Shown here piece by piece: positions 41,867 through 50,048 of a stretch of DNA of 64,000 bases. This stretch comes from Lactobacillus kefiranofaciens. GTDB lineage: Bacteria > Bacillota > Bacilli > Lactobacillales > Lactobacillaceae. Numbering within the stretch: the first letter of the stretch is position 1; every line of letters starts with the position of its first letter. The notes under the pieces were generated by a model. That model did no database searches. It worked only from the letters and a program-made list of their open reading frames with translations, and had not been told where the DNA came from. The stretch is from assembly GCF_900103655.1 (NCBI RefSeq), contig NZ_FMXC01000003.1, forward strand, positions 54,984 to 118,983. Direction: 5' to 3'. The translations under genes were made by a program, and so were the position numbers.

Positions 41867-43138
41867 ATGGCTTTTAAAACCAAGCTGGCTGAACAAGAAA
41901 TTCAGCTTGGCACTAGACAGTATCGGATTTATCCAAAGGGCGAAGAAATCGCCTGGATTTGGCAGCTGTTTGGCGCCAACCGCTTTGTCTGGAACCAATT
42001 CGTAGCTACTTTTGAGGCACGCTATAAGGCTAATTCTCAGCTTAAGTTTCCCAAGATTGGAATCTTGAAGAGTTGGCTGCCTTTAATGCGTAAAGAGCAT
42101 GAATGGCTCAAGCGGATTAACAGCACCTCCTTGCAATTCACGGTCGAACGCTTTAGCGATGCTATGTGGGCCTTTTTAACTAAAAAGCAGATCAAGCAAG
42201 GCAAGCCTAGGTTTAAAAGCCGTAAGTATTATTCTCAAACAGCCACGATTAAAAACGTTAAGTATCAAACTAAAGCTGGTGCTCAGGCGCAGATTAAAGT
42301 GCTTAGCCCGCATCATTTAAGAATTGGCAGGAAGAATGGCATTATTCTGAGAACCAGTTCTTTGCATAATTTGAGAAATGTTCGCATTCAGAAAGCCGTA
42401 ATTTCCTATCGACAAGATTTAGACCGCTACTATATCAGCTTTTCCGTGGTGAAAAACAAGCGACAGTTGGCTCAATATAGTGCAAAATCTACCAAGACAG
42501 GCAAGATGGTTGGTATTGATGTCGGGCTTGGGAGAGAGTGGTTAGTAACCAGTGATGGCCGCCGCTTTAATGTGCCTGATACTTTTAAGCTGGAAAAAGA
42601 AATGATCAAGCGTCAAAGTCATTGCGACCGCAATCGCACAGCGATCGAGAAGCGAGTAGCTCGATTCAATCATGAACGTGAGAATAAGATAGACAAGTAC
42701 GACTATGCCAACTGGCAAAAGCTGAGAAAGACCAAAAGCAAGTACCAGCTTAAGATCATAAACGTCAGATATGACTACCTACAGAAAGTGACCACTGAAC
42801 TGGTTAAAAGCTACGATGTGATTGCCATTGAAGATTTGAAAGTCAAGAATCTGCTGGGCAATCACAAGCTGGCTCACAATATCGCCAATGCTTCTTGGGC
42901 AACGTTCAGAAGATTGCTGGCTTATAAATGCGAATGGTACGGCAAGAAGCTGATTGTGGTAGCGCCACAGTACACTAGCCGGATTTGTTCGGCATGCGGC
43001 AGAAAAAATCCGCAGTTTGCCCACATGAAAACTAGAGACTGGCTGGCAGTCAGAAGCTGGACTTGCCCGTTTTGTCAGGCAGATCATGATCGGGACGTGA
43101 ATGCCTCCAAGAACATCTTGGCGAAGGCAATTAACTAA
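41867..43138 (+). CDS. tnpB: RNA-guided endonuclease TnpB
   Basis: A 423-aa TnpB. RuvC-like acidic residues are visible: Asp in GIDVGLGREW near residue 213, Glu in AIEDLKVKNLL near 323, and Asp in DHDRDVNAS near 409. The last is just after a CxxC..CxxC zinc finger (CSACGRKN, CPFC). N-terminal helix-turn-helix present. All catalytic residues are intact, so the nuclease is probably active with a guide RNA from the element's right end. ATG at 41867 has aaaggagatg upstream. GC content is higher than its neighbours, indicating transfer. Confidence 0.93.
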   Translation: MAFKTKLAEQEIQLGTRQYRIYPKGEEIAWIWQLFGANRFVWNQFVATFEARYKANSQLKFPKIGILKSWLPLMRKEHEWLKRINSTSLQFTVERFSDAMWAFLTKKQIKQGKPRFKSRKYYSQTATIKNVKYQTKAGAQAQIKVLSPHHLRIGRKNGIILRTSSLHNLRNVRIQKAVISYRQDLDRYYISFSVVKNKRQLAQYSAKSTKTGKMVGIDVGLGREWLVTSDGRRFNVPDTFKLEKEMIKRQSHCDRNRTAIEKRVARFNHERENKIDKYDYANWQKLRKTKSKYQLKIINVRYDYLQKVTTELVKSYDVIAIEDLKVKNLLGNHKLAHNIANASWATFRRLLAYKCEWYGKKLIVVAPQYTSRICSACGRKNPQFAHMKTRDWLAVRSWTCPFCQADHDRDVNASKNILAKAIN

Positions 43139-43320
43139 AAGAAAACAATACAGGCTGGGGCCAAGCCTTGCTAAGATAGGCCGACCGCTATGCTCTGGTG
43201 GGAATTAAAAAGCCACAAAGCTCAAGCATATTTGAGCAGACATTTTTGAATGGAGAGTACAAGTCAGGCTGTTCGCAGAAAAGCTCTAACAAAGAGACCA
43301 CCCATCTATTTGATGGGTGG
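43139..43320 (+). ncRNA. Probable omega-RNA (guide RNA) region of the TnpB element
   Basis: A non-coding, structured, relatively GC-rich stretch between the tnpB stop and the right-end hairpin, where TnpB systems encode their guide RNA. Its 5' part normally overlaps the end of tnpB, and the guide would be the flanking sequence starting about 43321. Boundaries are inferred from position. Confidence 0.5.
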
Positions 43321-43378
43321 CAGGTCATAATTTAAATCGTAGTAAAATAAATTTGATAGTATTAATAAGGATTTGGAT

Positions 43379-44425
43379 ATGGATGTAAAGAAACAGAGAA
43401 AAATTTTAATTAGTTTAATAATAGTAGTACTAATTCTGTTGGGAATTTTCTTAACACTGTTCTTTTTAAGAAATAACAGTGAAAAGACGGTAGTAACTCA
43501 CAAAGCAGCTACCAATATTAGTAAAAAGAATGATAAAATTGCTGATTTAACTATTAAGCAAGCTGCTGGATTAGCTATTGTTTATGCTCATTTACGATAT
43601 GAAGATGATCAAAGCTGGAGTGAGATTTATCAAGCTGCTAATAATGGCGAGCTTGAAGTTGATCGTTATCTTAAATATCAGTTTGATAATTACACTGTGA
43701 CTCCACAAAATAATCAAGCTCTTTATATTGTAAATAAAGAAGCATATTTGATTTTCACCAATCAACAAACGCCAATGCAAGGTAAAATTATTTTAGGTAA
43801 TGATCAGCAAAAATTGGAAACCACAAATGTACATATGATATATAAATATGTCAAGAAGCAAGGTAAATTGGCTGTAGCAAAAGCAATTAGTCAAAAAATG
43901 CATCTTGAAACACAAATGGCAACGCAACAGGAGAGTCAATCTAAGCAAAATAGTTAAAGTACGCAATCAAATTCTAGTTCACGTCGATCAACTAGTTTGA
44001 ATAATGGTCTGCAGCCAGTTACCATTTCTTCTAAATTACAAGGCAATTGGATAGCTGCGGGATTGTTTACAGAAGAGCTAGGGCAGAGACTGCCAATTAC
44101 CGTTAATGCTATTGATGGAAAAACTATTTATAAGTTGAATAAAATGCCTAATTCTACTAAAAGTTTGAAGCAATTTGGCGAAAAGTATCACAATAAGCTT
44201 TTTGCCGTGCGAGAAAATAATGATGGGATTGCGTGTGTTCCAGCTCAAGCCTTACAAACTGATGCAATGGCATATAGTTTGATTAATATAGATGGTGTAC
44301 AGTGTTTGTTAGAAGGTTCAACTGGACCAGCTGGTTTATATTTTAGAAATGGTAGCGATGCGCAGCGTTTTACTCAAAAATATCAGAAACATGAAAATGC
44401 GTTATTAAAGAAATTGATGAATTAA
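43379..44425 (+). pseudogene. Membrane-anchored YAH-module protein with internal stop
   Basis: A single frame interrupted by TAA at 43955-43957. Without it the protein would be 348 aa: a membrane span (about 9-32), the outside module starting QAAGLAIVYAHLRYEDD, a Gln/Ser-rich linker containing the stop, and a C-terminal domain of about 140 residues (LQGNWIAAGLFTEELGQ..YLKKLMN-like end) of unknown type. CAA to TAA in the Gln-rich linker is the simplest cause. No zinc ribbon. aaTaagg upstream of ATG 43379. It follows the TnpB element by about 60 bases. Confidence 0.75.
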
Positions 44426-44439
44426 GGGGATTTCAATAA

Positions 44440-45624
44440 ATGAAATATTGTCCTAAATGTGGTAATAGATTAACGACTAATGATAAATATTGTGACAAAT
44501 GTGGGACGGATGTTTCTAATGTTACTACCTCTCAGCTTGAGAATGTGCAGAGAGTACAAACAAATAATGTAGAGACTAAAAACAGTAAACTACGACGCAA
44601 TTGCCTGATAATTGTTGCTTGTGTAGTAATGTTAACAGCGGCAGGAGTGGTATTCTTCACCTTGCAGAGTGAAAATATGAATAATTCGTTACCGTTTATT
44701 TCTCGTAAGGAAAAAACTGACCACGCTGCAGCTAGAATTGGGTATACGCCTAATAAGAAAATGTCCTCTAAAGATACTGCTGGGTTTACGATTGCTTATG
44801 CTCATATGAACTTTCCTGATGATTCAGATTGGGCGCAAGCTTATGATAAATGTCAAATGGGAGAGTTAGATATTTCTTCGTATCCTGAATATAATTTCGG
44901 TGACTATGATGTCAAGGCACCTCAAGGCGGAGCAGTATATGTTGTTACACCAGATTTAGGATACGTGGTTTCTGACGTTAATAATCCTAGCGATGCGCAA
45001 ATAACATATATTAACAGTAAAAAAGGAGCAGAAAAGCCAGTATATTTCCATACTTTAGCTAAAAAAGTAGCTCATAGTCCTCATAAAAATGAAGTCAGAA
45101 GTTTAGGCAAAAAAGTTGAAGTTGTTACTAAAAAAACAACTCCTAAAAAATCTGATAGTGAGCTAAATTCAAAAACTAAGAGTCGAGATAAGTTGTCTTG
45201 GGATGATGCTAAAGAAAAGCAGCTAGCAGATTTTATGGACGATTTCGGCGATAAAATGGATCAAGATTATGATGAGTATAATGGTGATGACGCTCTAGAG
45301 ACGAATGCGGGTCAAAAGTATCCTGATATTTTTGAAGATACAGACTTTAAATTGACCGATGATAATAAGGTTATTAATATTGGCTGGGATCCAGAATTAA
45401 AGAAAGACGATGACTATCATGTTGTTTCTATCTTTAATTATGATGGGGATAGTGATGAATCACATATCACATATTTGTTCTGTATTCATGATAATCAGCC
45501 TGTTGTCTTAGTTGATCAGACTACAAACGGTGATGATGTATCTGTCAAGGAAACTGAAAATGCAGATCTGAAAAATGGTTTTGCCAAAATAGTTAATGGC
45601 GATGATTCCGATAATGCAGATTAA
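44440..45624 (+). CDS. Zinc-ribbon membrane protein with YAH-type module and DUF4767
   Basis: A 394-aa protein: zinc ribbon (Cys 4, 7, 18, 21), membrane span at about 54-75, the outside module starting DTAGFTIAYAHMNFPDD (about 110-205), a Lys/Ser linker, and a C-terminal DUF4767 domain starting about residue 252 (AKEKQLADFMDDFGDKMDQDY). DUF4767 is a lactobacillal outside domain of unknown role. The ribbon is predicted cytoplasmic. It lies 14 bases after the broken gene at 43379 with an aaggggat site; probably one operon. Confidence 0.78.
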   Translation: MKYCPKCGNRLTTNDKYCDKCGTDVSNVTTSQLENVQRVQTNNVETKNSKLRRNCLIIVACVVMLTAAGVVFFTLQSENMNNSLPFISRKEKTDHAAARIGYTPNKKMSSKDTAGFTIAYAHMNFPDDSDWAQAYDKCQMGELDISSYPEYNFGDYDVKAPQGGAVYVVTPDLGYVVSDVNNPSDAQITYINSKKGAEKPVYFHTLAKKVAHSPHKNEVRSLGKKVEVVTKKTTPKKSDSELNSKTKSRDKLSWDDAKEKQLADFMDDFGDKMDQDYDEYNGDDALETNAGQKYPDIFEDTDFKLTDDNKVINIGWDPELKKDDDYHVVSIFNYDGDSDESHITYLFCIHDNQPVVLVDQTTNGDDVSVKETENADLKNGFAKIVNGDDSDNAD

Positions 45625-45637
45625 TTAAAAATAAAGA

Positions 45638-45666
45638 TTGAATTTTCTTCTTAAAAGTTATACAGT
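45638..45666 (+). promoter_or_regulatory. Promoter of leader RNA C
   Basis: TTGAAT (45638-45643), 17-bp spacer, TACAGT (45661-45666), followed by AAAAGTGTTCAAAC exactly as at leader A. Confidence 0.5.
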
Positions 45667-45672
45667 AAAAGT

Positions 45673-45780
45673 GTTCAAACAAAAGCTTAATACTAATTTT
45701 TAAGGAAGAGAAAACTCAATCGTATTTAATTAAGAAATTAAACGACATTGAAGCTTTCTTAGTTTTGATGTCGTCTTTTT
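45673..45780 (+). ncRNA. Leader RNA C with terminator, upstream of the surface protein gene
   Basis: Starts GTTCAAACAAAAGCTTAAT, shares about 45 nt with leader A, and ends at a terminator hairpin (ACGACAT / ATGTCGT, 45742-45774, then CTTTTT). AAAACT in the shared part can pair with AGTTTT in the terminator loop. A segment CCTCTTCT (45798-45805) could pair with the ribosome binding site AGAAGGG of the next gene. It is a plausible attenuator of the surface protein gene and possible target of the antisense RNA at 41587. Confidence 0.5.
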
Positions 45781-45857
45781 GTAATTAAAATTAGAAAGCC
45801 TCTTCTTTAAATTAAGTATCATTAGCTACTTAGATTTTTGAGAAGGGTTTTTTTATT

Positions 45858-48848
45858 ATGACCAAAAAAGTAGTCGATGTTAAATCTGTAGTACTTGCTG
45901 GTGCAGCCTTAGGGGCGGGTGTTACATTAGCTGCGGTTCAACAACCCAATACGGTTTCTGCCGCTACGATTAGCAGTGAAGATCAACAACGAAATTTGGC
46001 TCAATCCCAAAATAAATTACAGGAAGTACAAACAAAATATAAGCAGCAAAAGGCATTTGTCACTTCAGCTCAAACTCAAACCAAGGTAGCTGAAAACAAC
46101 GTAAATGTTACTAAGCAAAACTTGAGTGAAACTAGTGATAAATTAAATGAACTAAACCAACAAGGCAATTTGGCACAGACGAAAGCTAAGATTAATAATC
46201 AAAACCAAGTAGTTGAGCAGAATAAGCAGACTGCTTCTCAAGCAAGGCAAGATGTAATTAATCAAAAACAAGTGGTAGCACAAGCTAAAACAAATTATAC
46301 TAACAAGCAAACTGATTTAGCTAAGCAACAAAAGATAACTGCCAATGCTGAACAAGTAGCTCAAAAGGCCCAGTTTAAGCTTGACAATGAGCAAAAAGAA
46401 AGATTAACTAATGCTTATGCTTCAGCTCAAAAAGCGGTAGAACAAGATAATCAAGATATTGCAGTAACTACTAGTCGGAATACTGCTAATCAAAAAGAGA
46501 TTGCTGCTTTGAATAAAAAATTAGAATCGGCAACTAAGTTAAACAACCAGACAGACCAAGAATTAAGTAAAGCAGCTAGCATTAATCAACAAGCACAACA
46601 AGCTAAAAATAAGCAACAAGCCAAAGTTACTAAACAGCAAATCGAGTATGATCAAATTTATGGTAAACAAGGGAAATTAGCTAATTTAAGAATTAAATTA
46701 GATGAAAATGTTCAATATCAAAATTCAGTCCGTTTGCCGTATACTTTGCAAGAATTAAGAGATGCGGACGATCAGTCAACTGACCAAAATTGGGCTGCAA
46801 TTGTTAAAAAATCTGAGAATGCTTATCATGAAAGTCAAAACCAATTTAAGCGTGAGAATCAAGACGAAGATAATGAACTGGTTAATCCTAAGCATTTAAC
46901 CCTCATTCAGGAACGCCAATTGAGCGAATACACTATGCGGATTATTAATAATGCTCGTCAACAGCTGAATTTGCCTGTATGGACTTATGGTATGAATACC
47001 CAGTCTTTAGCAGATGATATTGCTAAAGATTATGATGATCATGGTAGATCGAATAGGCAAGGACATTATGTTGAAGGAATTGTGCGTGAAGCAAATAAGC
47101 ATGGGCTGAAAATTAATAATAATTATATTGAAGATATGTATGCATTCTTTGCTCCATTGGATAAACCGATTACGATGACTGATGCTAAGAGAAATCTTTA
47201 TGATAATTTAAAGGGGATGCTTTTAGGCAATGTGTGCAATCCGGGCTCTAATCCTGAGTATCACCACGCTAATAATTTCTTAGAAGAAGATCCTGCTACT
47301 TATGCTTTGAGTTTATCTAATCAAAAAGAAAATGATTATGATTTTGTGACCACTCATTTTATTAATGTAACATCAGGTCAACATGCAATAGCTGGGGGTG
47401 GAACTGCTTATACTGGTGTTGCTGATATTTCTAAGCACAATGGTGGCAGCTGGATTAAGGATCCAGATGCTGATCTTGAGATTAGGAATGAGATTACTCA
47501 GTTAGAGCAAAAACAAGGCAATCAATTAGCAGTGTTAAATCAATTTAAAAACCAATTATCTGATTTAACGAATAAAGCCATGAATGCTGAACTTTCTTAT
47601 TCGAGTACTAAAGCTCAAGCTGTACAAATTAAAGCTAATTTGGTTAATTTTCAAACTAAATTAGGCAAGAAACAACAGGAATTAGCAACTGGTAAGAAGA
47701 ACTTAATTGATTTAAAACAAAAATTGGTAAGTGATAATAGTACTCTGACAGAAGCTAAAGATAAATTGAAAAAGTTTAATGCAATTCAAGATAAGTATGT
47801 TCAAGATTATCAGCAAAAAAAGGCAGAATATCAGAAACAAAAGACAGTATTAGACAATTTAGCTAAAAAGGTGCAACATCAAAAACAAAATTTGGAGCAA
47901 ATGATCGAAAAGCAGAATAAGTTAATTAGTTTTACTAATGAAGCCGAAAAGGCAGTTCAATTATCTCAGAATGTTTTAGACAAAGAAGAACAGCATCAGG
48001 AGGAAATAATGACTGTTCAGGGTCAAGCAACAAAGCTGCAGGAGCAGTTTGATAAACAAAAAGCAGTTTTTGATCAAGCAAAGGATCTTTTAAAGAAGGA
48101 ACAAAGTAAATTACAAAAAGTGGCAGAAGATGAGTCAAATGCTAAGCAAAATGTAGAAATGATGCAAAAGATGCAAAGAGTAGCTGAAGAACAAAAAGAA
48201 ATTAAACAGAATAGTCATAAAATGGTCAATGTTAAGCAGCAAAATAAAGAAAAGATAAAGATGCAACCAATTACTCAAGCTAAAAAAGTTAATACACGAG
48301 TTATAGCTCTAGCACAGGATCATGTTAAAAGACCAGTTTTAGTAATTAAGCCTCAATTGGATCATGAATCTAAAGCCTCAAATGATGCTGGTGAAGAAGA
48401 TAATAGAATAGTTTATTTGCCAATTGTTAATAATAATTGCAACTGGACAGCTGATTCTTATAATGATCAAGGTCAAAAAGACGCTGTGGGAATTTTTACT
48501 GATTCTTATTGGCAAATTTTAGATCAAAAGAAAATTAATGGAAAATATTTTTACAGAATTTTAGCTAATGTATGGGTATCTGCCGATGAAGTAAAAAAAG
48601 TTGCATCGCTTTCAAGTAAGTTTAACGATGAACATCAATTCTTAGGAATTGTTCAATTAATCAATAATCTGGATCAAATTCCATTATTAGATGCCAATGG
48701 TAATTTTACGGATAAATTTATAAAGCCAGGTACCAGCTGGAAAGTCTGGGCAATTAAGTGGATTGATGGTCAAGAGATGATTCGCTTAGGAACAGAAAAG
48801 CAATGGATTTCAATTAAATATGTAAAAACTTTTATAAAAGAAAATTAA
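45858..48848 (+). CDS. SEC10/PgrA-like coiled-coil surface protein with SLAP modules
   Basis: A 996-aa secreted protein. Signal peptide to about residue 36 (..NTVSAA), a Gln/Lys-rich coiled coil (about 45-270), a central globular domain (about 330-545, with TMRIINNARQQLNLPVW and GQHAIAGGGTAYTG) as in SEC10/PgrA surface-exclusion and CAP-like proteins, a second coiled coil (about 550-790), and two C-terminal SLAP modules (about 850-996, LDANGNFTDKFIKPG). No LPXTG anchor: attachment would be by SLAP binding to wall polymers. Possible aggregation or adhesion role. agaaggg site; preceded by leader C. Confidence 0.8.
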   Translation: MTKKVVDVKSVVLAGAALGAGVTLAAVQQPNTVSAATISSEDQQRNLAQSQNKLQEVQTKYKQQKAFVTSAQTQTKVAENNVNVTKQNLSETSDKLNELNQQGNLAQTKAKINNQNQVVEQNKQTASQARQDVINQKQVVAQAKTNYTNKQTDLAKQQKITANAEQVAQKAQFKLDNEQKERLTNAYASAQKAVEQDNQDIAVTTSRNTANQKEIAALNKKLESATKLNNQTDQELSKAASINQQAQQAKNKQQAKVTKQQIEYDQIYGKQGKLANLRIKLDENVQYQNSVRLPYTLQELRDADDQSTDQNWAAIVKKSENAYHESQNQFKRENQDEDNELVNPKHLTLIQERQLSEYTMRIINNARQQLNLPVWTYGMNTQSLADDIAKDYDDHGRSNRQGHYVEGIVREANKHGLKINNNYIEDMYAFFAPLDKPITMTDAKRNLYDNLKGMLLGNVCNPGSNPEYHHANNFLEEDPATYALSLSNQKENDYDFVTTHFINVTSGQHAIAGGGTAYTGVADISKHNGGSWIKDPDADLEIRNEITQLEQKQGNQLAVLNQFKNQLSDLTNKAMNAELSYSSTKAQAVQIKANLVNFQTKLGKKQQELATGKKNLIDLKQKLVSDNSTLTEAKDKLKKFNAIQDKYVQDYQQKKAEYQKQKTVLDNLAKKVQHQKQNLEQMIEKQNKLISFTNEAEKAVQLSQNVLDKEEQHQEEIMTVQGQATKLQEQFDKQKAVFDQAKDLLKKEQSKLQKVAEDESNAKQNVEMMQKMQRVAEEQKEIKQNSHKMVNVKQQNKEKIKMQPITQAKKVNTRVIALAQDHVKRPVLVIKPQLDHESKASNDAGEEDNRIVYLPIVNNNCNWTADSYNDQGQKDAVGIFTDSYWQILDQKKINGKYFYRILANVWVSADEVKKVASLSSKFNDEHQFLGIVQLINNLDQIPLLDANGNFTDKFIKPGTSWKVWAIKWIDGQEMIRLGTEKQWISIKYVKTFIKEN

Positions 48849-48854
48849 TCTAGC

Positions 48855-48897
48855 AAAAAAGGATTCAAGCATCAAAAACTTGAATCCCTTTCTTTTT
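48855..48897. terminator. Bidirectional terminator
   Basis: AAAGGATTCAAG / CTTGAATCCCTTT hairpin between the surface protein and the convergent usp gene. Confidence 0.85.
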
Positions 48898-48907
48898 GGA
48901 TAAATAA

Positions 48908-49372
48908 TTATTGTTCCAAAGCGTTTGCAATTTCTTCAGCACGACAAACTAAAACGTCACACTTAGAAGTTCTAGTTACATATTCGGTAACGCTACCGAT
49001 TAATAACCGTTCAACCGCGTTCAGGCCAGTAGCACCAACAACAATTAAGTCAACATTATGCTTCTTAGGGAAGTCATGACCAATAATCGTCTTAGGTGAA
49101 CCAAATTCAATTGAGTAATGAGCATCTGCAACACCGGCCTTAACAGCGCGAGCCTTGTAGTCCTTCATTCTCTTTTCGGCATCTTTAGAAACTTGTTCAA
49201 CCATAGCTGAGTCAAAACTGGAAACATTTTGGAAAGAACGAGTATCAATTACATGTAAAATTTCTAGAGTTGCGTGGTTACGCTTGGCGATGGCTACAGC
49301 CTTACTAAAAGCTAAGTCAGCTTCCTTAGAACCATCGACAGAAACTTGAATATTTTTATATTGTGAAAGCAT
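48908..49372 (-). CDS. Universal stress protein
   Basis: A 154-aa UspA-family protein. The nucleotide-binding signature appears as VVGATGLNAVERLLIGSVTEY (start near residue 113, G-x2-G-x9-G-S), and the N-terminal IQVSVDGSKEADLAF. Cytoplasmic, probably ATP-binding, of general stress role. Own promoter region and a good site before ATG (aggaagaggtg). Confidence 0.93.
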   Translation of the reverse strand: MLSQYKNIQVSVDGSKEADLAFSKAVAIAKRNHATLEILHVIDTRSFQNVSSFDSAMVEQVSKDAEKRMKDYKARAVKAGVADAHYSIEFGSPKTIIGHDFPKKHNVDLIVVGATGLNAVERLLIGSVTEYVTRTSKCDVLVCRAEEIANALEQ

Positions 49373-49433
49373 TTTCTAAACACCTCTTCCTAATATCTAT
49401 TTTACCAAAATTTCACCTATTATTAGAAAATAA

Positions 49434-49715
49434 TTATTCTTTCTTGGAGGTAATTGATAAACTAAAGGCCAGAATGGTTAAAGAGGCTAGAGCTAGCGTG
49501 ATTAGATTTAAATATTTATTGCCTAAAGCTAAAAGAATTATGCCAATTACGCTTTCAATTACTAATGCAATAGCAGTCCATTTTAAAAGATTGCTTAATC
49601 GTGGATCGCTACTAGCATCATAGGTTAGGAAGCGTTCGTTACGTTGGCGCCACATATAGCTAGCTGTCAGTAGCAAGAGCAGGATAAAGATGATCATTAC
49701 AATTTTAATTATCAT
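49434..49715 (-). CDS. Small membrane protein of unknown function
   Basis: A 93-aa protein with three hydrophobic segments (about 2-20, 46-65, 70-87) and a basic loop (YMWRQRNERFLTYD). ATG at 49715 is chosen since it has ttggag upstream; the reading from 49751 would run through the terminator of the 6S RNA. I do not recognise a family. It lies between 6S RNA and usp on the same strand. Confidence 0.7.
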   Translation of the reverse strand: MIIKIVMIIFILLLLLTASYMWRQRNERFLTYDASSDPRLSNLLKWTAIALVIESVIGIILLALGNKYLNLITLALASLTILAFSLSITSKKE

Positions 49716-49737
49716 AAATTGAAAACTCCAATTACAG

Positions 49738-49766
49738 AAAAAGACGGTCAACTAAGACCGTCTTCC
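49738..49766 (-). terminator. Terminator downstream of 6S RNA
   Basis: AAGACGGTC / GACCGTCTT hairpin followed on the minus strand by TTTTTC. Confidence 0.75.
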
Positions 49767-49778
49767 TTAATATTCTAA

Positions 49779-49975
49779 AAAAATCCGAGTTGACTAAACA
49801 TAGCATAATGACGCTTGTTGAACCCGCAGTGTTCAAAATTTGAGTTAACATCGCAGCGAATATGGATCCTACGCAGAGGTAGTATTCCGATTCGGTAGTT
49901 ATTTGCTAACTCCCACGTCTTATAGTTTGATCGGTCAACTTTATACATTTAAGCTTGTCGATCAACTCAGATTAC
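49779..49975 (-). ncRNA. ssrS: 6S RNA candidate
   Basis: About 195 nt on the minus strand directly after rarA, the location of 6S RNA in many Firmicutes (beside yrvN/rarA in Bacillus). The 5' end AATCTGAGTTGA pairs with 3' TCAACTCGGATT to close a long hairpin-like molecule, followed by T7. A TATAAT (minus strand, 49978-49983) lies immediately upstream, with a TTGACA further up (50004-50009). 6S RNA mimics an open promoter and binds sigma-A RNA polymerase. No coding frame fits this region. Confidence 0.72.
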
Positions 49976-49977
49976 TT

Positions 49978-50009
49978 ATTATACTAAGGGATCAATTCCG
50001 ATTTGTCAA
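49978..50009 (-). promoter_or_regulatory. Promoter of the 6S RNA
   Basis: Perfect TATAAT on the minus strand at 49978-49983. TTGACA at 50004-50009 is 20 bases away, longer than ideal, so the -35 assignment is uncertain. Confidence 0.5.
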
Positions 50010-50048
50010 CCTTAATGAATGCGCTAACTTAATAGCCGGAGTAAGAAT

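Larger units (their letters stand above)
41741..43320 (+). mobile_element. TnpB-only IS605-family (IS1341-type) element
   Basis: A tnpB gene flanked by the subterminal hairpins typical of the IS200/IS605 group: CCCATC..GATGAGGG (41743-41763) on the left and a perfect 9-bp CCACCCATC / GATGGGTGG (43298-43320) on the right. No tnpA is present, so movement would need a TnpA from elsewhere. The left hairpin is nested in a further perfect 10-bp stem (41720-41729 with 41773-41782). It sits among the zinc-ribbon membrane genes, between 41542 and 43379. Exact cleavage points cannot be fixed. Confidence 0.85.

Noticed and set aside
42779..43087. 102-aa minus-strand ORF over tnpB
   Set aside because: Opposite-strand shadow of a higher-GC gene without its own start signals.
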